In this document: positions 1 to 6,641 of the stretch, piece by piece | Numbering within the stretch: the first letter of the stretch is position 1 | Layout of the letters: each line of letters starts with the position of its first letter | DNA from: Alphaproteobacteria bacterium UBA6038 | Lineage (GTDB): Bacteria; Pseudomonadota; Alphaproteobacteria; Micropepsales; Micropepsaceae | DNA length: 35,811 nucleotides | Assembly: GCA_002429315.1 (NCBI GenBank) | Contig: DIZC01000122.1 | Coordinates: forward strand, 1-35,811 | Reading direction: 5' to 3' | The notes under the pieces: generated by a model | What the model saw: the letters and a program-made list of their open reading frames with translations, nothing else | The model's database searches: none | Told to the model about the DNA's origin: nothing | Program-made: the position numbers and the translations under genes

Positions 1-17
1 ATGTGTATAAGAGACAG
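1..17 (+). other. Tn5 mosaic-end (tagmentation adapter) remnant
   Basis: The first 17 bases, ATGTGTATAAGAGACAG, are the 3' part of the 19-bp Tn5 mosaic end used in transposase-based sequencing libraries. They are not genomic. They show that the contig begins at an untrimmed read end, so the reading frame that crosses this point is artificial and the gene starting at 100 on the minus strand is cut by the assembly and not by evolution. Confidence 0.95.
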
Positions 18-100
18 TCCCAGCTCACCTGCGCGGCAGCGGCAGTTACCGAAAGCGCAAGCGAAACGATCGAAAGCCCCGGCCCATGGATGGCCTTCAT
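18..100 (-). CDS. N-terminus of a secreted protein (truncated by contig end)
   Basis: An ATG on the minus strand at 98-100 opens one base after the fabI stop codon and reads 27 codons before running into the adapter. The peptide begins MKAIHGPGLSIVSLALS and continues VTAAAAQVSW. That is a short polar start, a hydrophobic stretch and an Ala-rich end, which looks like a Sec signal peptide with a likely cut after AAA-AQ. An AGGA lies about nine bases upstream inside the fabI end. The one-base spacing suggests it is co-transcribed with fabA-fabB-fabI. Too little remains to name a family. Confidence 0.55.
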
Positions 101-101
101 G

Positions 102-926
102 TCAGTCGTCCTTGTCCTCCGGGCCGATCCAGCCCTTCAGCTGGCTGGAGGGCGGAGTCCCGATGATGTTGTAACCGGCGTCTACGTAATGAATTTCGCC
201 GGTCACTCCCAAGGACAGATCGCTAAGAAGGTAAAGAGCCGCGTTGCCCACATTGTCGAGATCGACGGTGCGCTTCAGCGGGCTGTGCGCCTTGTTCCAC
301 TTGAACACCGTGCGGGATTCGCTCACCACAGATCCCGCAAGGGTCCGCATCGGCCCTGCGGAAATGGCGTTAACGCGGATGTTCTCACGCCCCAGGTCGG
401 CGGCCAGATACCGGACGCTCGCTTCCAGCGCGGCCTTGGCGACGCCCATCACATTGTAATTCGGCGTCACACGCTGCGATCCGAGATAGGTGAGGGTCAG
501 CAGCGCGCCACCATTCGTCATCAGCGGCAACGCGCGGCGCGCCACGTCGGTGAACGAGAAGCAGGAGATGGCGAGCGAACGGCCGAAGTTCTCCCGCGAG
601 GTTTCCACATAGCGGCGCTTCAGCTCCTCGCGATCCGAGAAGGCAATGGCGTGCACCACGAAATCGAGCCGCCCCCACTCCAGCGCAAGCATCTGGAAAG
701 CCGCGTCAAGCTCGCTGTCGTTCTCCACATCGGCCTGAAGAAGGATGTTGGCTTCGACGGTGTCGGCCAACGGCTTGAGACGCTTGGCCTGAGCCTCACC
801 TTGATAGGTGAAGGCAATCTCCGCGCCGTGCGCGTAAAGCGTGCGCGCAATTCCCCAGGCGATGGAATGGTCGTTGGCCACTCCCATCACCAGGCCACGG
901 CGGCCCTGCATAAGCGGGTTGGCCAT
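102..926 (-). CDS. fabI: Enoyl-[acyl-carrier-protein] reductase (NADH), FabI
   Basis: A 274-residue short-chain dehydrogenase/reductase of the FabI type, which reduces trans-2-enoyl-ACP in the last step of each fatty acid elongation cycle. The N-terminus carries the FabI form of the nucleotide-binding loop (GVANDHSIAWGIA, residues about 15-27). The active-site Tyr147 and Tyr157 and Lys164 sit in the TYLGSQ and NYNVMGVAK segments with the Y-x6-K spacing of FabI. Length is normal. I chose the ATG at 924-926 because MANPLMQGRRGLVMGVAN matches the family start; the open frame continues upstream into fabB antisense and that part is spurious. It follows fabB by two bases, so the two are probably translated together. 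Gene order fabA-fabB-fabI next to irr is typical of Rhizobiales. Confidence 0.97.
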   Translation of the reverse strand: MANPLMQGRRGLVMGVANDHSIAWGIARTLYAHGAEIAFTYQGEAQAKRLKPLADTVEANILLQADVENDSELDAAFQMLALEWGRLDFVVHAIAFSDREELKRRYVETSRENFGRSLAISCFSFTDVARRALPLMTNGGALLTLTYLGSQRVTPNYNVMGVAKAALEASVRYLAADLGRENIRVNAISAGPMRTLAGSVVSESRTVFKWNKAHSPLKRTVDLDNVGNAALYLLSDLSLGVTGEIHYVDAGYNIIGTPPSSQLKGWIGPEDKDD

Positions 927-928
927 GA

Positions 929-2149
929 TCAGGCGTCGTAACGCTGGAATACGAGGGTGGCGTTGGTGCCGCCGAAGCCGAAGGAGTTGGACAGCACGCG
1001 CTCCAGCTTCGCGCCGTCGATGCGCGACCGAACGATAGGCGCATCGGCGATCTCCGGATCGAGTTCGTCGATGTTGGCACTTTCGGCGATGAAGCCGTTC
1101 CTCATCTGCAGGAGGGAGAAGATGGCTTCCCACACACCGGCGCCGCCCAGCGAATGGCCGGTCAGCGATTTGGTGGAATTCACCGGCGGCATGCGGTCAC
1201 CGAACACCTCGCGCATCGCCTTGATTTCGGTCACGTCGCCCACCGGCGTCGCGGTGCCGTGCGCATTCACATAGTCGATCGGACCATGGACCGTCGAAAT
1301 CGCCTGTTTCATGCAGCGGATCGCGCCTTCGCCGGACGGCGCCACCATGTCGTGCCCATCGCTGGTCGCGCCATAGCCGACCAGTTCGGCGTAGATCGTG
1401 GCGCCGCGCGCCTTGGCGTGCTCCAGTTCTTCCAGCACGACAATCCCGCCGCCGCCGGCGATGACGAAGCCGTCGCGGTCTCTATCGAAGGCGCGGGAGG
1501 CGCGCGCCGGCGTGTCGTTGAACTTGGACGACATCGCGCCCATGGCATCGAACAGCGCCGACAATTCCCAGTCGAGCTGCTCGGCGCCGCCGGCAAACAT
1601 CACGTCCTGTTTGCCGTATTGAATCATCTCGGCGGCATTGCCGATGCAATGCGCACTCGTCGCACACGCCGAGCTGATGGAATAGTTCACGCCCTTGATC
1701 TTGAACCAGGTGGAGAGAACCGCCGAACAAGTGGAAGACATCGCCTTCGGAACTGCGAACGGGCCGATGCGCTTGGGGCTGTGGTTCTCCCGCGTGACAT
1801 CCGCGGCCTTGACGATCACATCCACCGACGGGCCGCCGGAGCCGACGATCAGGCCGGTGCGCTCGTTGACGACGTCTTTTTCTTCCAGTCCGGAATCAGC
1901 GATCGCCTGCTGCATGGAGACAAAGGCGTAAGCCGCGGTGTCGCCCATGAAACGCTTGGCGCGCCGGTCGATGATGGCATCGAGATCGATATTGGGCTTG
2001 CCCTGCACCTGGCTGCGGAAGCCGTACTCCTTCATCTCCGCGCCGGCGCCGATGCCGGACTTCGCCTCGCGCAGGGAGGCAAGCACTTCCTGCGTGCTGT
2101 TGCCGATCGAGGACACGATGCCCATGCCGGTGACGGCCACGCGTCTCAT
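929..2149 (-). CDS. fabB: 3-oxoacyl-ACP synthase I, FabB
   Basis: A 406-residue beta-ketoacyl-ACP synthase, the condensing enzyme needed to elongate cis-unsaturated acyl chains made by FabA. The catalytic triad is visible: Cys162 in SSACATSAHCIG, His297 in NAHGTATPVGD and His332 in TKSLTGHSLGGAG. The thiolase fold is complete from MRRVAVTGMGIVSSIGN to the SNSFGFGGTNATLVF C-terminal glycine loop. The start at 2149 is chosen because MRRVAVTGMG is the conserved family N-terminus; 22 further in-frame codons upstream are not conserved. It lies 34 bases after fabA and two bases before fabI on the same strand. Pairing with fabA separates it from FabF. Confidence 0.96.
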   Translation of the reverse strand: MRRVAVTGMGIVSSIGNSTQEVLASLREAKSGIGAGAEMKEYGFRSQVQGKPNIDLDAIIDRRAKRFMGDTAAYAFVSMQQAIADSGLEEKDVVNERTGLIVGSGGPSVDVIVKAADVTRENHSPKRIGPFAVPKAMSSTCSAVLSTWFKIKGVNYSISSACATSAHCIGNAAEMIQYGKQDVMFAGGAEQLDWELSALFDAMGAMSSKFNDTPARASRAFDRDRDGFVIAGGGGIVVLEELEHAKARGATIYAELVGYGATSDGHDMVAPSGEGAIRCMKQAISTVHGPIDYVNAHGTATPVGDVTEIKAMREVFGDRMPPVNSTKSLTGHSLGGAGVWEAIFSLLQMRNGFIAESANIDELDPEIADAPIVRSRIDGAKLERVLSNSFGFGGTNATLVFQRYDA

Positions 2150-2183
2150 GCCGCTGCTCCCTGGTTGTTTCCTGGCTGCCGGC

Positions 2184-2717
2184 TCAAGCCGATGCCGCGG
2201 CAGCGGCTTGAGCATCCGTCACCAAGCCGACTTTGAGATCCTTCACATCGAAGACCTGCTTGCCATCCACTTTGACAATGCCGTCGGCGATGCCAAGAAC
2301 CAGTTTGCGCAGGATCACCCGCTTCATATCGATGTAGTAGCTGACCTTTTTTGCCGTCGGCAGGATCATGCCGCTGAACTTCACTTCGCCGACCCCAAGC
2401 GCACGGCCACGTCCCAGCCCGCCCATCCATCCAAGGAAGAACCCGACGAGCTGCCAGAGCGCATCCAGGGGCAGGCAGCCGGGCATCACCGGATCGTCCT
2501 TGAAATGACATTTGAAGAACCAGAGATCCGGCTTAATATCGAGTTCGGCCTCGATATGTCCCTTGTCGGCGGCACCGCCATTTTCGGTGATCTGCGTAAT
2601 GCGATCGAACATCAGCATCGGCGGCAGCGGCAGCTTGGCATTGCCCTCGCCGAACAGCTCGCCGCGCGCGCAAGCCAGAAGCCCCTGCAGATCGAAGCTC
2701 GATTTTCGTCCCAACAT
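2184..2717 (-). CDS. fabA: 3-hydroxydecanoyl-ACP dehydratase/isomerase, FabA
   Basis: A 177-residue hotdog-fold enzyme that dehydrates 3-hydroxydecanoyl-ACP and isomerises the product to cis-3-decenoyl-ACP, the branch point for anaerobic unsaturated fatty acid synthesis. The signature block is nearly identical to E. coli FabA: DLWFFKCHFKDDPVMPGC with catalytic His71, then Asp85 in LPLDALWQLVGFFLGW, and LGVGEVKFSGMILPTAKKVSY. The ATG at 2715-2717 has an AGGGATG Shine-Dalgarno and gives the family length. The frame is open for 113 more codons upstream, but those run antisense across the irr promoter and into irr and are not FabA-like. First gene of the minus-strand fab operon, with its promoter region shared with the divergent irr. 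Confidence 0.96.
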   Translation of the reverse strand: MLGRKSSFDLQGLLACARGELFGEGNAKLPLPPMLMFDRITQITENGGAADKGHIEAELDIKPDLWFFKCHFKDDPVMPGCLPLDALWQLVGFFLGWMGGLGRGRALGVGEVKFSGMILPTAKKVSYYIDMKRVILRKLVLGIADGIVKVDGKQVFDVKDLKVGLVTDAQAAAAASA

Positions 2718-2780
2718 GAATTCATCCCTTTGGGCCTGAACGCCCTTGACAGAGGATCGTTCAGACGCGACCTTCCATAG

Positions 2781-2797
2781 CTTAGAAGCGTTCCAAG
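2781..2797. promoter_or_regulatory. Irr-box (ICE)-like palindrome between fabA and irr
   Basis: The sequence CTTAGAAGCGTTCCAAG is an inverted repeat (7-bp arms around GCG) with one mismatch between the arms. It resembles the iron control element described for Rhizobiales Irr, roughly TTTAGAA-N3-TTCTAAA. It lies 64 bases from the fabA start and 87 bases from the irr start, in the 166-bp divergent promoter region. It shares its layout with the element at 3329-3345. Inference: autoregulation of irr, with possible influence on fabA. Confidence 0.6.
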
Positions 2798-2883
2798 GAG
2801 CGCCTCGACCGCGACAGATTAGCAGAGTTGCGCGGCGAGCGTCAGCCGCGAAGCTCCCGCTCCCGAAATGGTGTTGAGTTCCG

Positions 2884-3312
2884 ATGGCCGTGAGCAAAAA
2901 ACGCAAGACTCTCAAGGTCCAGGAGGCCGGAGCGCGACTCCGGGCGGCGGGCCTGCGCCCGACCCGGCAGCGCGTGGCCCTGGCCCAGCTCCTCGGCGCG
3001 GGGCATCGGCACGTGAGCGCCGAGTCGCTGCACCAGGAGGCGCTGAAAGCCGGCATGCCGGTGGCGCTGGCGACCGTCTACAACACTTTGAACCAGTTCA
3101 CCGAAGCAGGCCTGCTGCGCGAAGTGGTGGTGGGTTCCGGCCGCAGCTATTTCGATACCAATACCGACGCGCACCAGCATTTCTATTGCGAGGACGACGG
3201 ATCGCTGGTCGACATACCCGGCAAGACGATCGAGGTGGCGGGTGTTCCCGTGCCGCCAAGAGGGATGACGATCGAGCGCGTGGAAGTCGTGGTGCGGCTG
3301 AAGCGCGCCTGA
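2884..3312 (+). CDS. irr: Iron response regulator Irr (Fur superfamily)
   Basis: A 142-residue Fur-family winged-helix regulator. The DNA-binding half contains LRAAGLRPTRQRVALAQLL and the recognition-helix block VALATVYNTLNQFTEAGLL (about residues 60-78). The C-terminal half has FDTNTDAHQHFYCEDDG, whose His cluster matches the metal/heme site of Irr. The CxxC zinc pairs of classical Fur are absent, as expected for Irr. Known Irr proteins sense heme status and repress or activate iron and heme genes under iron limitation. No N-terminal GCPWH heme motif of the Bradyrhizobium type is present, so sensing is more like Rhizobium-type Irr. Divergent neighbour of fabA; an Irr-box-like palindrome lies in its promoter region. 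Confidence 0.93.
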   Translation: MAVSKKRKTLKVQEAGARLRAAGLRPTRQRVALAQLLGAGHRHVSAESLHQEALKAGMPVALATVYNTLNQFTEAGLLREVVVGSGRSYFDTNTDAHQHFYCEDDGSLVDIPGKTIEVAGVPVPPRGMTIERVEVVVRLKRA

Positions 3313-3328
3313 CGTTGCAGAATTTCAA

Positions 3329-3345
3329 TTTGGAATAGTTCTAAA
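3329..3345. promoter_or_regulatory. Irr-box (ICE)-like palindrome upstream of rubrerythrin
   Basis: TTTGGAATAGTTCTAAA is a 17-bp inverted repeat with 7-bp arms around TAG and a single arm mismatch. It is very close to the Rhizobiales Irr-box/ICE consensus as I recall it. It begins 16 bases after the irr stop codon and ends 80 bases before the rubrerythrin start. A TTGACA hexamer follows at 3351-3356, but I see no convincing -10 at the usual spacing. Position and similarity to 2781-2797 suggest Irr control of the downstream three-gene module. Confidence 0.68.
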
Positions 3346-3425
3346 CTGTGTTGACAGGGACGTGGCAAGGGGGCAAGTAGGATTCCGGTGCGGGCGAAAA
3401 GCCCCGTGATCAAAGGAGGACCCCA

Positions 3426-3848
3426 ATGCCTGATCTGAAAAACTCCAAGACGGCGCAGAATCTGAAGGATGCCTTTGCCGGCGAAAGCCAGGCCAACCGG
3501 CGCTACCTCTATTTCGCGCAGAAGGCGGACGTGGAAGGCTACAACGACGTCTCCGCCGTGTTCCGCTCGACGGCGGAAGGCGAAACCGGCCACGCCCACG
3601 GTCATCTCGAATTTCTCGAGGCCGTCGGCGATCCCGCCACCGGCGAGCCGATCGGCGGCACCGATCTGAACCTCAAGGCGGCGATTGCCGGCGAGACACA
3701 CGAATACACCGACATGTATCCCGGCATGGCGCGCACGGCGCGCGACGAAGGCTTCGACGAGATCGCCGACTGGTTCGAGACTCTGGCCAAGGCCGAGAAG
3801 AGCCACGCCGGCCGCTTCCAGCGCGCGCTGGACAGCCTCGGGCAGTAG
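3426..3848 (+). CDS. Rubrerythrin, diiron domain only
   Basis: A 140-residue four-helix ferritin-like protein with the full rubrerythrin diiron set: Glu20 (AFAGESQANRRY), Glu53-x-x-His56 (EGETGHAHGH), Glu90/Glu93 (IAGETHEYTDMY) and Glu124-x-x-His127 (AKAEKSHAGRF). Rubrerythrins reduce hydrogen peroxide to water at this centre. The C-terminal rubredoxin domain is missing, so an external electron donor is needed; the Fe-S protein encoded next is an obvious candidate (inference). The start has a strong AAAGGAGGA Shine-Dalgarno at 3412-3420. Upstream lies an Irr-box-like palindrome, consistent with iron-dependent expression. A 202-base gap holding a palindromic repeat separates it from the next gene. 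Confidence 0.94.
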   Translation: MPDLKNSKTAQNLKDAFAGESQANRRYLYFAQKADVEGYNDVSAVFRSTAEGETGHAHGHLEFLEAVGDPATGEPIGGTDLNLKAAIAGETHEYTDMYPGMARTARDEGFDEIADWFETLAKAEKSHAGRFQRALDSLGQ

Positions 3849-3854
3849 CACAAC

Positions 3855-4040
3855 TGTCATCCCCGGCGAGCGTCGCGCGCGAAGCGTGCGATGCGAGGAA
3901 GGGGATCCAGGTGGTGAAGACACATGTGACTTGGAAGAGTTCGTATGTCTCTTCGCGCGAACCTTGCAATTTTCGAGTTCGTCACGACCTGGGTCCCCTT
4001 CCCCTCGCGTTGCTGACGCAACGCTCGGCCGGGGATGACA
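3855..4040. repeat. Inverted pair of REP-like intergenic palindromes
   Basis: Two arms face each other. Arm one (3855-3912) begins TGTCATCCCCGGCGAGCG and ends GGGGATCCAGGT. Arm two (3987-4040) begins ACCTGGGTCCCC and ends GGCCGGGGATGACA. Each arm also has internal dyads, for example GCGTTGC-TGAC-GCAACGC near 4008-4025. Elements starting GTCATCCCCGG are frequent between genes in Rhizobiales. It fills most of the gap between rubrerythrin and the Fe-S protein gene and could act as an attenuator or mRNA-stability hairpin. Confidence 0.75.
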
Positions 4041-4050
4041 AGGAACCGGA

Positions 4051-5412
4051 ATGTCCCGAGAAGGCAGCCTCGATGCGCCGACACGCGAGCCGATCGCGTG
4101 GCGCGACGACAGCTTCTACGACGCGCAGAAGCTCGACGCGGAGATGCGGCGCATTTTCGACGTGTGTCACACCTGCCGCCGCTGCTTCAACTTGTGCGAT
4201 TCCTTCCCCCGCCTGTTCGACCTGATCGACAACGGGCCCACCGGCGAAGTCGATGGCGTGAAGAGCGAGGATTTCCCCAGCATCGTCGAAGCCTGCACGC
4301 TGTGCGACATGTGCTTCATGACGAAGTGCCCCTACGTGCCGCCGCATCCGTTCAACGTGGACTTTCCGCATCTGCTGCTGCGGCACCGCGCGGCGGAGGT
4401 GAAGAACGGCAACACGGACTTTACCCAACGTCAGCTCGCGGAAATGGATCGCAACGGCCGACTCGCCGTACCGCTGGCGCCGCTGGTGAACTGGGGTGCC
4501 GACAAGGACAACACGCTGGCACGGCCGCTGCTGGAGAAGGTCGCCGGCATTGATCGTCACGCCAGCCTGCCGAAATTCGCCTCGCAGACTTTCATCCGCG
4601 CCGACAAGAAGAACCCGATTGGGCCGAACAAAAATGCGCCGGCGTTCGGCAAGCGCAAGGCGGCGCTCTATGCCACCTGTTTCGTCAATTACAACAAGCC
4701 GGAGACCGGCATGGCGGCGCGCGCCGTGCTGAATCATCTCGGTGTGGAAACCCGCGCCGCATATCCGGGCTGCTGCGGCATGCCGTTCCTCGAGCAGGCG
4801 GAAATGACACGCGTGGCCGATCAGGCCGCGAAGGTTTCGAAAGAACTCGTAAAGCTGATCGACGAAGGCTACGACATCGTCACGCTCACCGCGTCGTGCG
4901 GCCTTATGCTGAAGTTCGAGTGGCCGCTCGTCGTCCCCGAAAACGAGGATGTGAAGAAGCTCTCACAAGCCGTCTTCGATATCGATGAATATGTCGTCCA
5001 CGTTGCGAGGAAAGATGGTCTGCCGGATGGCATGAGGCCGCTGCCGGAAGGCGTGACGGTCCACATTCCCTGCCATGCACGGGCGCAGAACATGGGCCCC
5101 AAGGCGGCGGAAATGCTGCGCCTCATTCCGGACACGCCGGTGGACGTGATCGAGCGGTGCTCCGGACACGGCGGCACCTTCGGGGTGGTGACGAAAACCC
5201 ACAAAGTGGCGGAGAAGGTCGGGCGGCCGGTGTTCCGCGCCGCCATGAGCCAAGCCCGCGGACACATCGTGTCCGACTGCCCGCTCGCCGCGCAGCACAT
5301 CGTGCAGAACGTGCGCGAGATGGCGGCCAAGGACGGCAAAGACTATCCGGTGAAGGAGCCGGAACATCCGATCCAGATCTTCGCCCGCGCGTGTGGCTTG
5401 ATGGAGGCCTGA
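4051..5412 (+). CDS. GlpC/HdrD-like Fe-S oxidoreductase (CCG-domain protein)
   Basis: A 453-residue cytoplasmic iron-sulfur protein. The N-terminal third has two cysteine clusters: CHTCRRCFNLC (about residues 39-49) and CTLCDMCFMTKCP (about 87-99, with four residues instead of three before the last Cys). The C-terminal two thirds hold two CCG-type domains. The first has YPGCCGMPFLEQAEM and TASCGLML. The second has HIPCHARAQNMGPKAAEML and ERCSGHGGTFG, where CCG has become CSG. Family members (GlpC, HdrB/D, LutA) move electrons between flavoproteins, quinones or thiols. No membrane segment is visible. It sits between rubrerythrin and a DUF3501 gene, an association I recall from other bacteria. 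Inference: electron donor to rubrerythrin. The ATG at 4051 was chosen as the first start after the repeat. Confidence 0.85.
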   Translation: MSREGSLDAPTREPIAWRDDSFYDAQKLDAEMRRIFDVCHTCRRCFNLCDSFPRLFDLIDNGPTGEVDGVKSEDFPSIVEACTLCDMCFMTKCPYVPPHPFNVDFPHLLLRHRAAEVKNGNTDFTQRQLAEMDRNGRLAVPLAPLVNWGADKDNTLARPLLEKVAGIDRHASLPKFASQTFIRADKKNPIGPNKNAPAFGKRKAALYATCFVNYNKPETGMAARAVLNHLGVETRAAYPGCCGMPFLEQAEMTRVADQAAKVSKELVKLIDEGYDIVTLTASCGLMLKFEWPLVVPENEDVKKLSQAVFDIDEYVVHVARKDGLPDGMRPLPEGVTVHIPCHARAQNMGPKAAEMLRLIPDTPVDVIERCSGHGGTFGVVTKTHKVAEKVGRPVFRAAMSQARGHIVSDCPLAAQHIVQNVREMAAKDGKDYPVKEPEHPIQIFARACGLMEA

Positions 5413-5413
5413 C

Positions 5414-6007
5414 ATGCCAGCAACAGAACGCAAGATCGCGCCGGCCGACATTTTGGCTTACGAGAAGTACGCCGCCGAGCGCGCGACCTTCCGCAAGAAC
5501 CTCATCCCGGTCAAGAAGAACCGGCGGGTGGAAGTGGGGCCGTTCGCCACCTTCTATTTCGAGAACTACGACACCATGTGGCTGCAGGTCCACGAGATGC
5601 TGCACATCGAGAAGGGCGGCGAGGCGCAGGTGCCGGACGAGCTCGCGGCCTACAATCCGCTGATCCCGCAGGGCGACGAGCTGATCGCAACCCTGATGCT
5701 GGAGATCGAGGATCCCAAGCGCCGCGACCGCGAACTCTATCGCCTCTCCGGCATCGAGGAGTCCGCCTACATCGCGCTCGACCAGGAGCGCATCCCGGGC
5801 CTGCCCACCGAATATGACGAGCGCACCACGCCGGACGGCAAGACGTCGTCGGTGCACTGGGTGCGGTTCAAGTTCATCCCCGAGCAGATCGAGAAGTTCA
5901 GAATGGCAAAGGTGGAGGCGGTGCTCGGCATCGCGCATCCGGCGTATGGCCACATGGCGGTGCTGATGCCGGACGTCCGGGCGGAGCTGGCGAAGGATTT
6001 CGCATAA
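5414..6007 (+). CDS. DUF3501 family protein
   Basis: A 197-residue soluble protein matching DUF3501 (PF12007) in length and in blocks such as VGPFATFYFENYDTMWLQVHE, PQGDELIATLMLEIEDP and VHWVRFKFIPEQ (given here in parts). No signal peptide, membrane helix or cysteine cluster is present. Its function is unknown. It starts one base after the stop of the Fe-S protein (TGACATG), so the two are almost certainly translated together, and both lie downstream of rubrerythrin. Family knowledge is limited to this recurring neighbourhood. Inference: an accessory or scaffold subunit of the Fe-S protein in a peroxide-handling complex. Confidence 0.85.
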   Translation: MPATERKIAPADILAYEKYAAERATFRKNLIPVKKNRRVEVGPFATFYFENYDTMWLQVHEMLHIEKGGEAQVPDELAAYNPLIPQGDELIATLMLEIEDPKRRDRELYRLSGIEESAYIALDQERIPGLPTEYDERTTPDGKTSSVHWVRFKFIPEQIEKFRMAKVEAVLGIAHPAYGHMAVLMPDVRAELAKDFA

Positions 6008-6068
6008 CAAGGTTCTCGCGCGGACGCCGCGCAGTCGCGGAGGCGCACGGCAAGCAGCGCTCAAACTT

Positions 6069-6154
6069 CGTCATGGCCGCCCCAGTGGCGGCCACCCATG
6101 AACGCCCTTGCTGCCGGTGCGCATGGATGGCCGGGACAGGCCCGGCCAAGACGG
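6069..6154. repeat. Rhizobiales-type intergenic palindrome (CATGGCCG...)
   Basis: Contains GTCATGGCCGCCCCAGTGGCGGCCACCCATG (two dyads, the core being GGCCGCC-CCAGT-GGCGGCC) and then GCATGGATGGCCGGGACAGG followed by CCCGGCCAAGACGG (core GGCCGGG-ACAGG-CCCGGCC). On the minus strand this reads like the well-known Rhizobiales intergenic element with a GGCCGGG...CCCGGCC stem. It follows the DUF3501 stop by about 60 bases and could serve as a terminator or mRNA 3'-end stabiliser. Confidence 0.7.
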
Positions 6155-6248
6155 CGCGGTCGAAGCAAGAGTGAAATTGTCTCCGCGGCTCCACGTGACC
6201 GAATTGTTCTTTCGGCCTACGCTGAACGGGGACGCTGAGAACCGCATC

Positions 6249-6641
6249 ATGACAACACGCGTCGCGCATTGCGCCTGCAGGAGGCTTGCCGCCGAAGCGC
6301 AAGGCGAGCCGCTGATCGTTTCCGCGTGTCATTGCACCGAATGCCAGCGGCGCACCGGATCGCCGTTCGGGCTGGGCGCCTGGTATGCGAAGGACAAGGT
6401 GCGCATCGCCGGCGAGACGAAAACCTTTATCCGCCCCGTCGAGGACCGCACCGTCATCAATCATTTCTGCCCCACCTGTGGCGGCACCGTGCTGTGGGAA
6501 GCGAGCAAGCGCGAAGGCCTGATCGCCATCGCCATCGGCATGTTCGGCGATCCCGCCTTCCCGCCGCCGGCCCGCTCCATCTACGAGAGCCATCGCCATC
6601 CCTGGATCGAATTCCAGGGCGCCATGGAGCACCTCGCCTGA
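6249..6641 (+). CDS. GFA-family (CENP-V/GFA fold) zinc protein
   Basis: A 130-residue protein of the glutathione-dependent formaldehyde-activating (GFA) fold. Zinc ligands are seen in HCACRRL (residues about 7-13), ACHCTECQRRTGSPF (about 27-41) and NHFCPTCGGTVLWE (about 77-90). The first motif is CAC-R instead of the usual CxCG. The chosen ATG at 6249 lies directly before the zinc motif; the frame is open upstream but carries the intergenic palindrome. Substrate is unknown: most family members outside methylotrophs are not shown to act on S-hydroxymethylglutathione. A second, divergent GFA protein is encoded at 25155. Confidence 0.85.
   Translation: MTTRVAHCACRRLAAEAQGEPLIVSACHCTECQRRTGSPFGLGAWYAKDKVRIAGETKTFIRPVEDRTVINHFCPTCGGTVLWEASKREGLIAIAIGMFGDPAFPPPARSIYESHRHPWIEFQGAMEHLA

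Noticed and set aside
1154..2236. 360-codon plus-strand open frame antisense to fabB
   Set aside because: Low-complexity Arg/Ala/His translation without family features; fabB on the other strand has all active-site residues. High-GC shadow frame.
2718..3056. N-terminal extension of fabA by 113 codons
   Set aside because: Not FabA-like, crosses the divergent promoter and irr; the internal ATG at 2717 has a Shine-Dalgarno and gives the family length.
3351..3383. TTGACA (3351-3356) with TAGGAT as a sigma-70 promoter for rubrerythrin
   Set aside because: The spacer would be 21 bases and the -10 is poor; the hexamer alone is not enough.
5898..6641. Minus-strand continuation of the repetitive GNKNALKHG frame across the GFA gene
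   Set aside because: The similarity and repeat pattern end near 6642; beyond it the translation is antisense of a real zinc protein.
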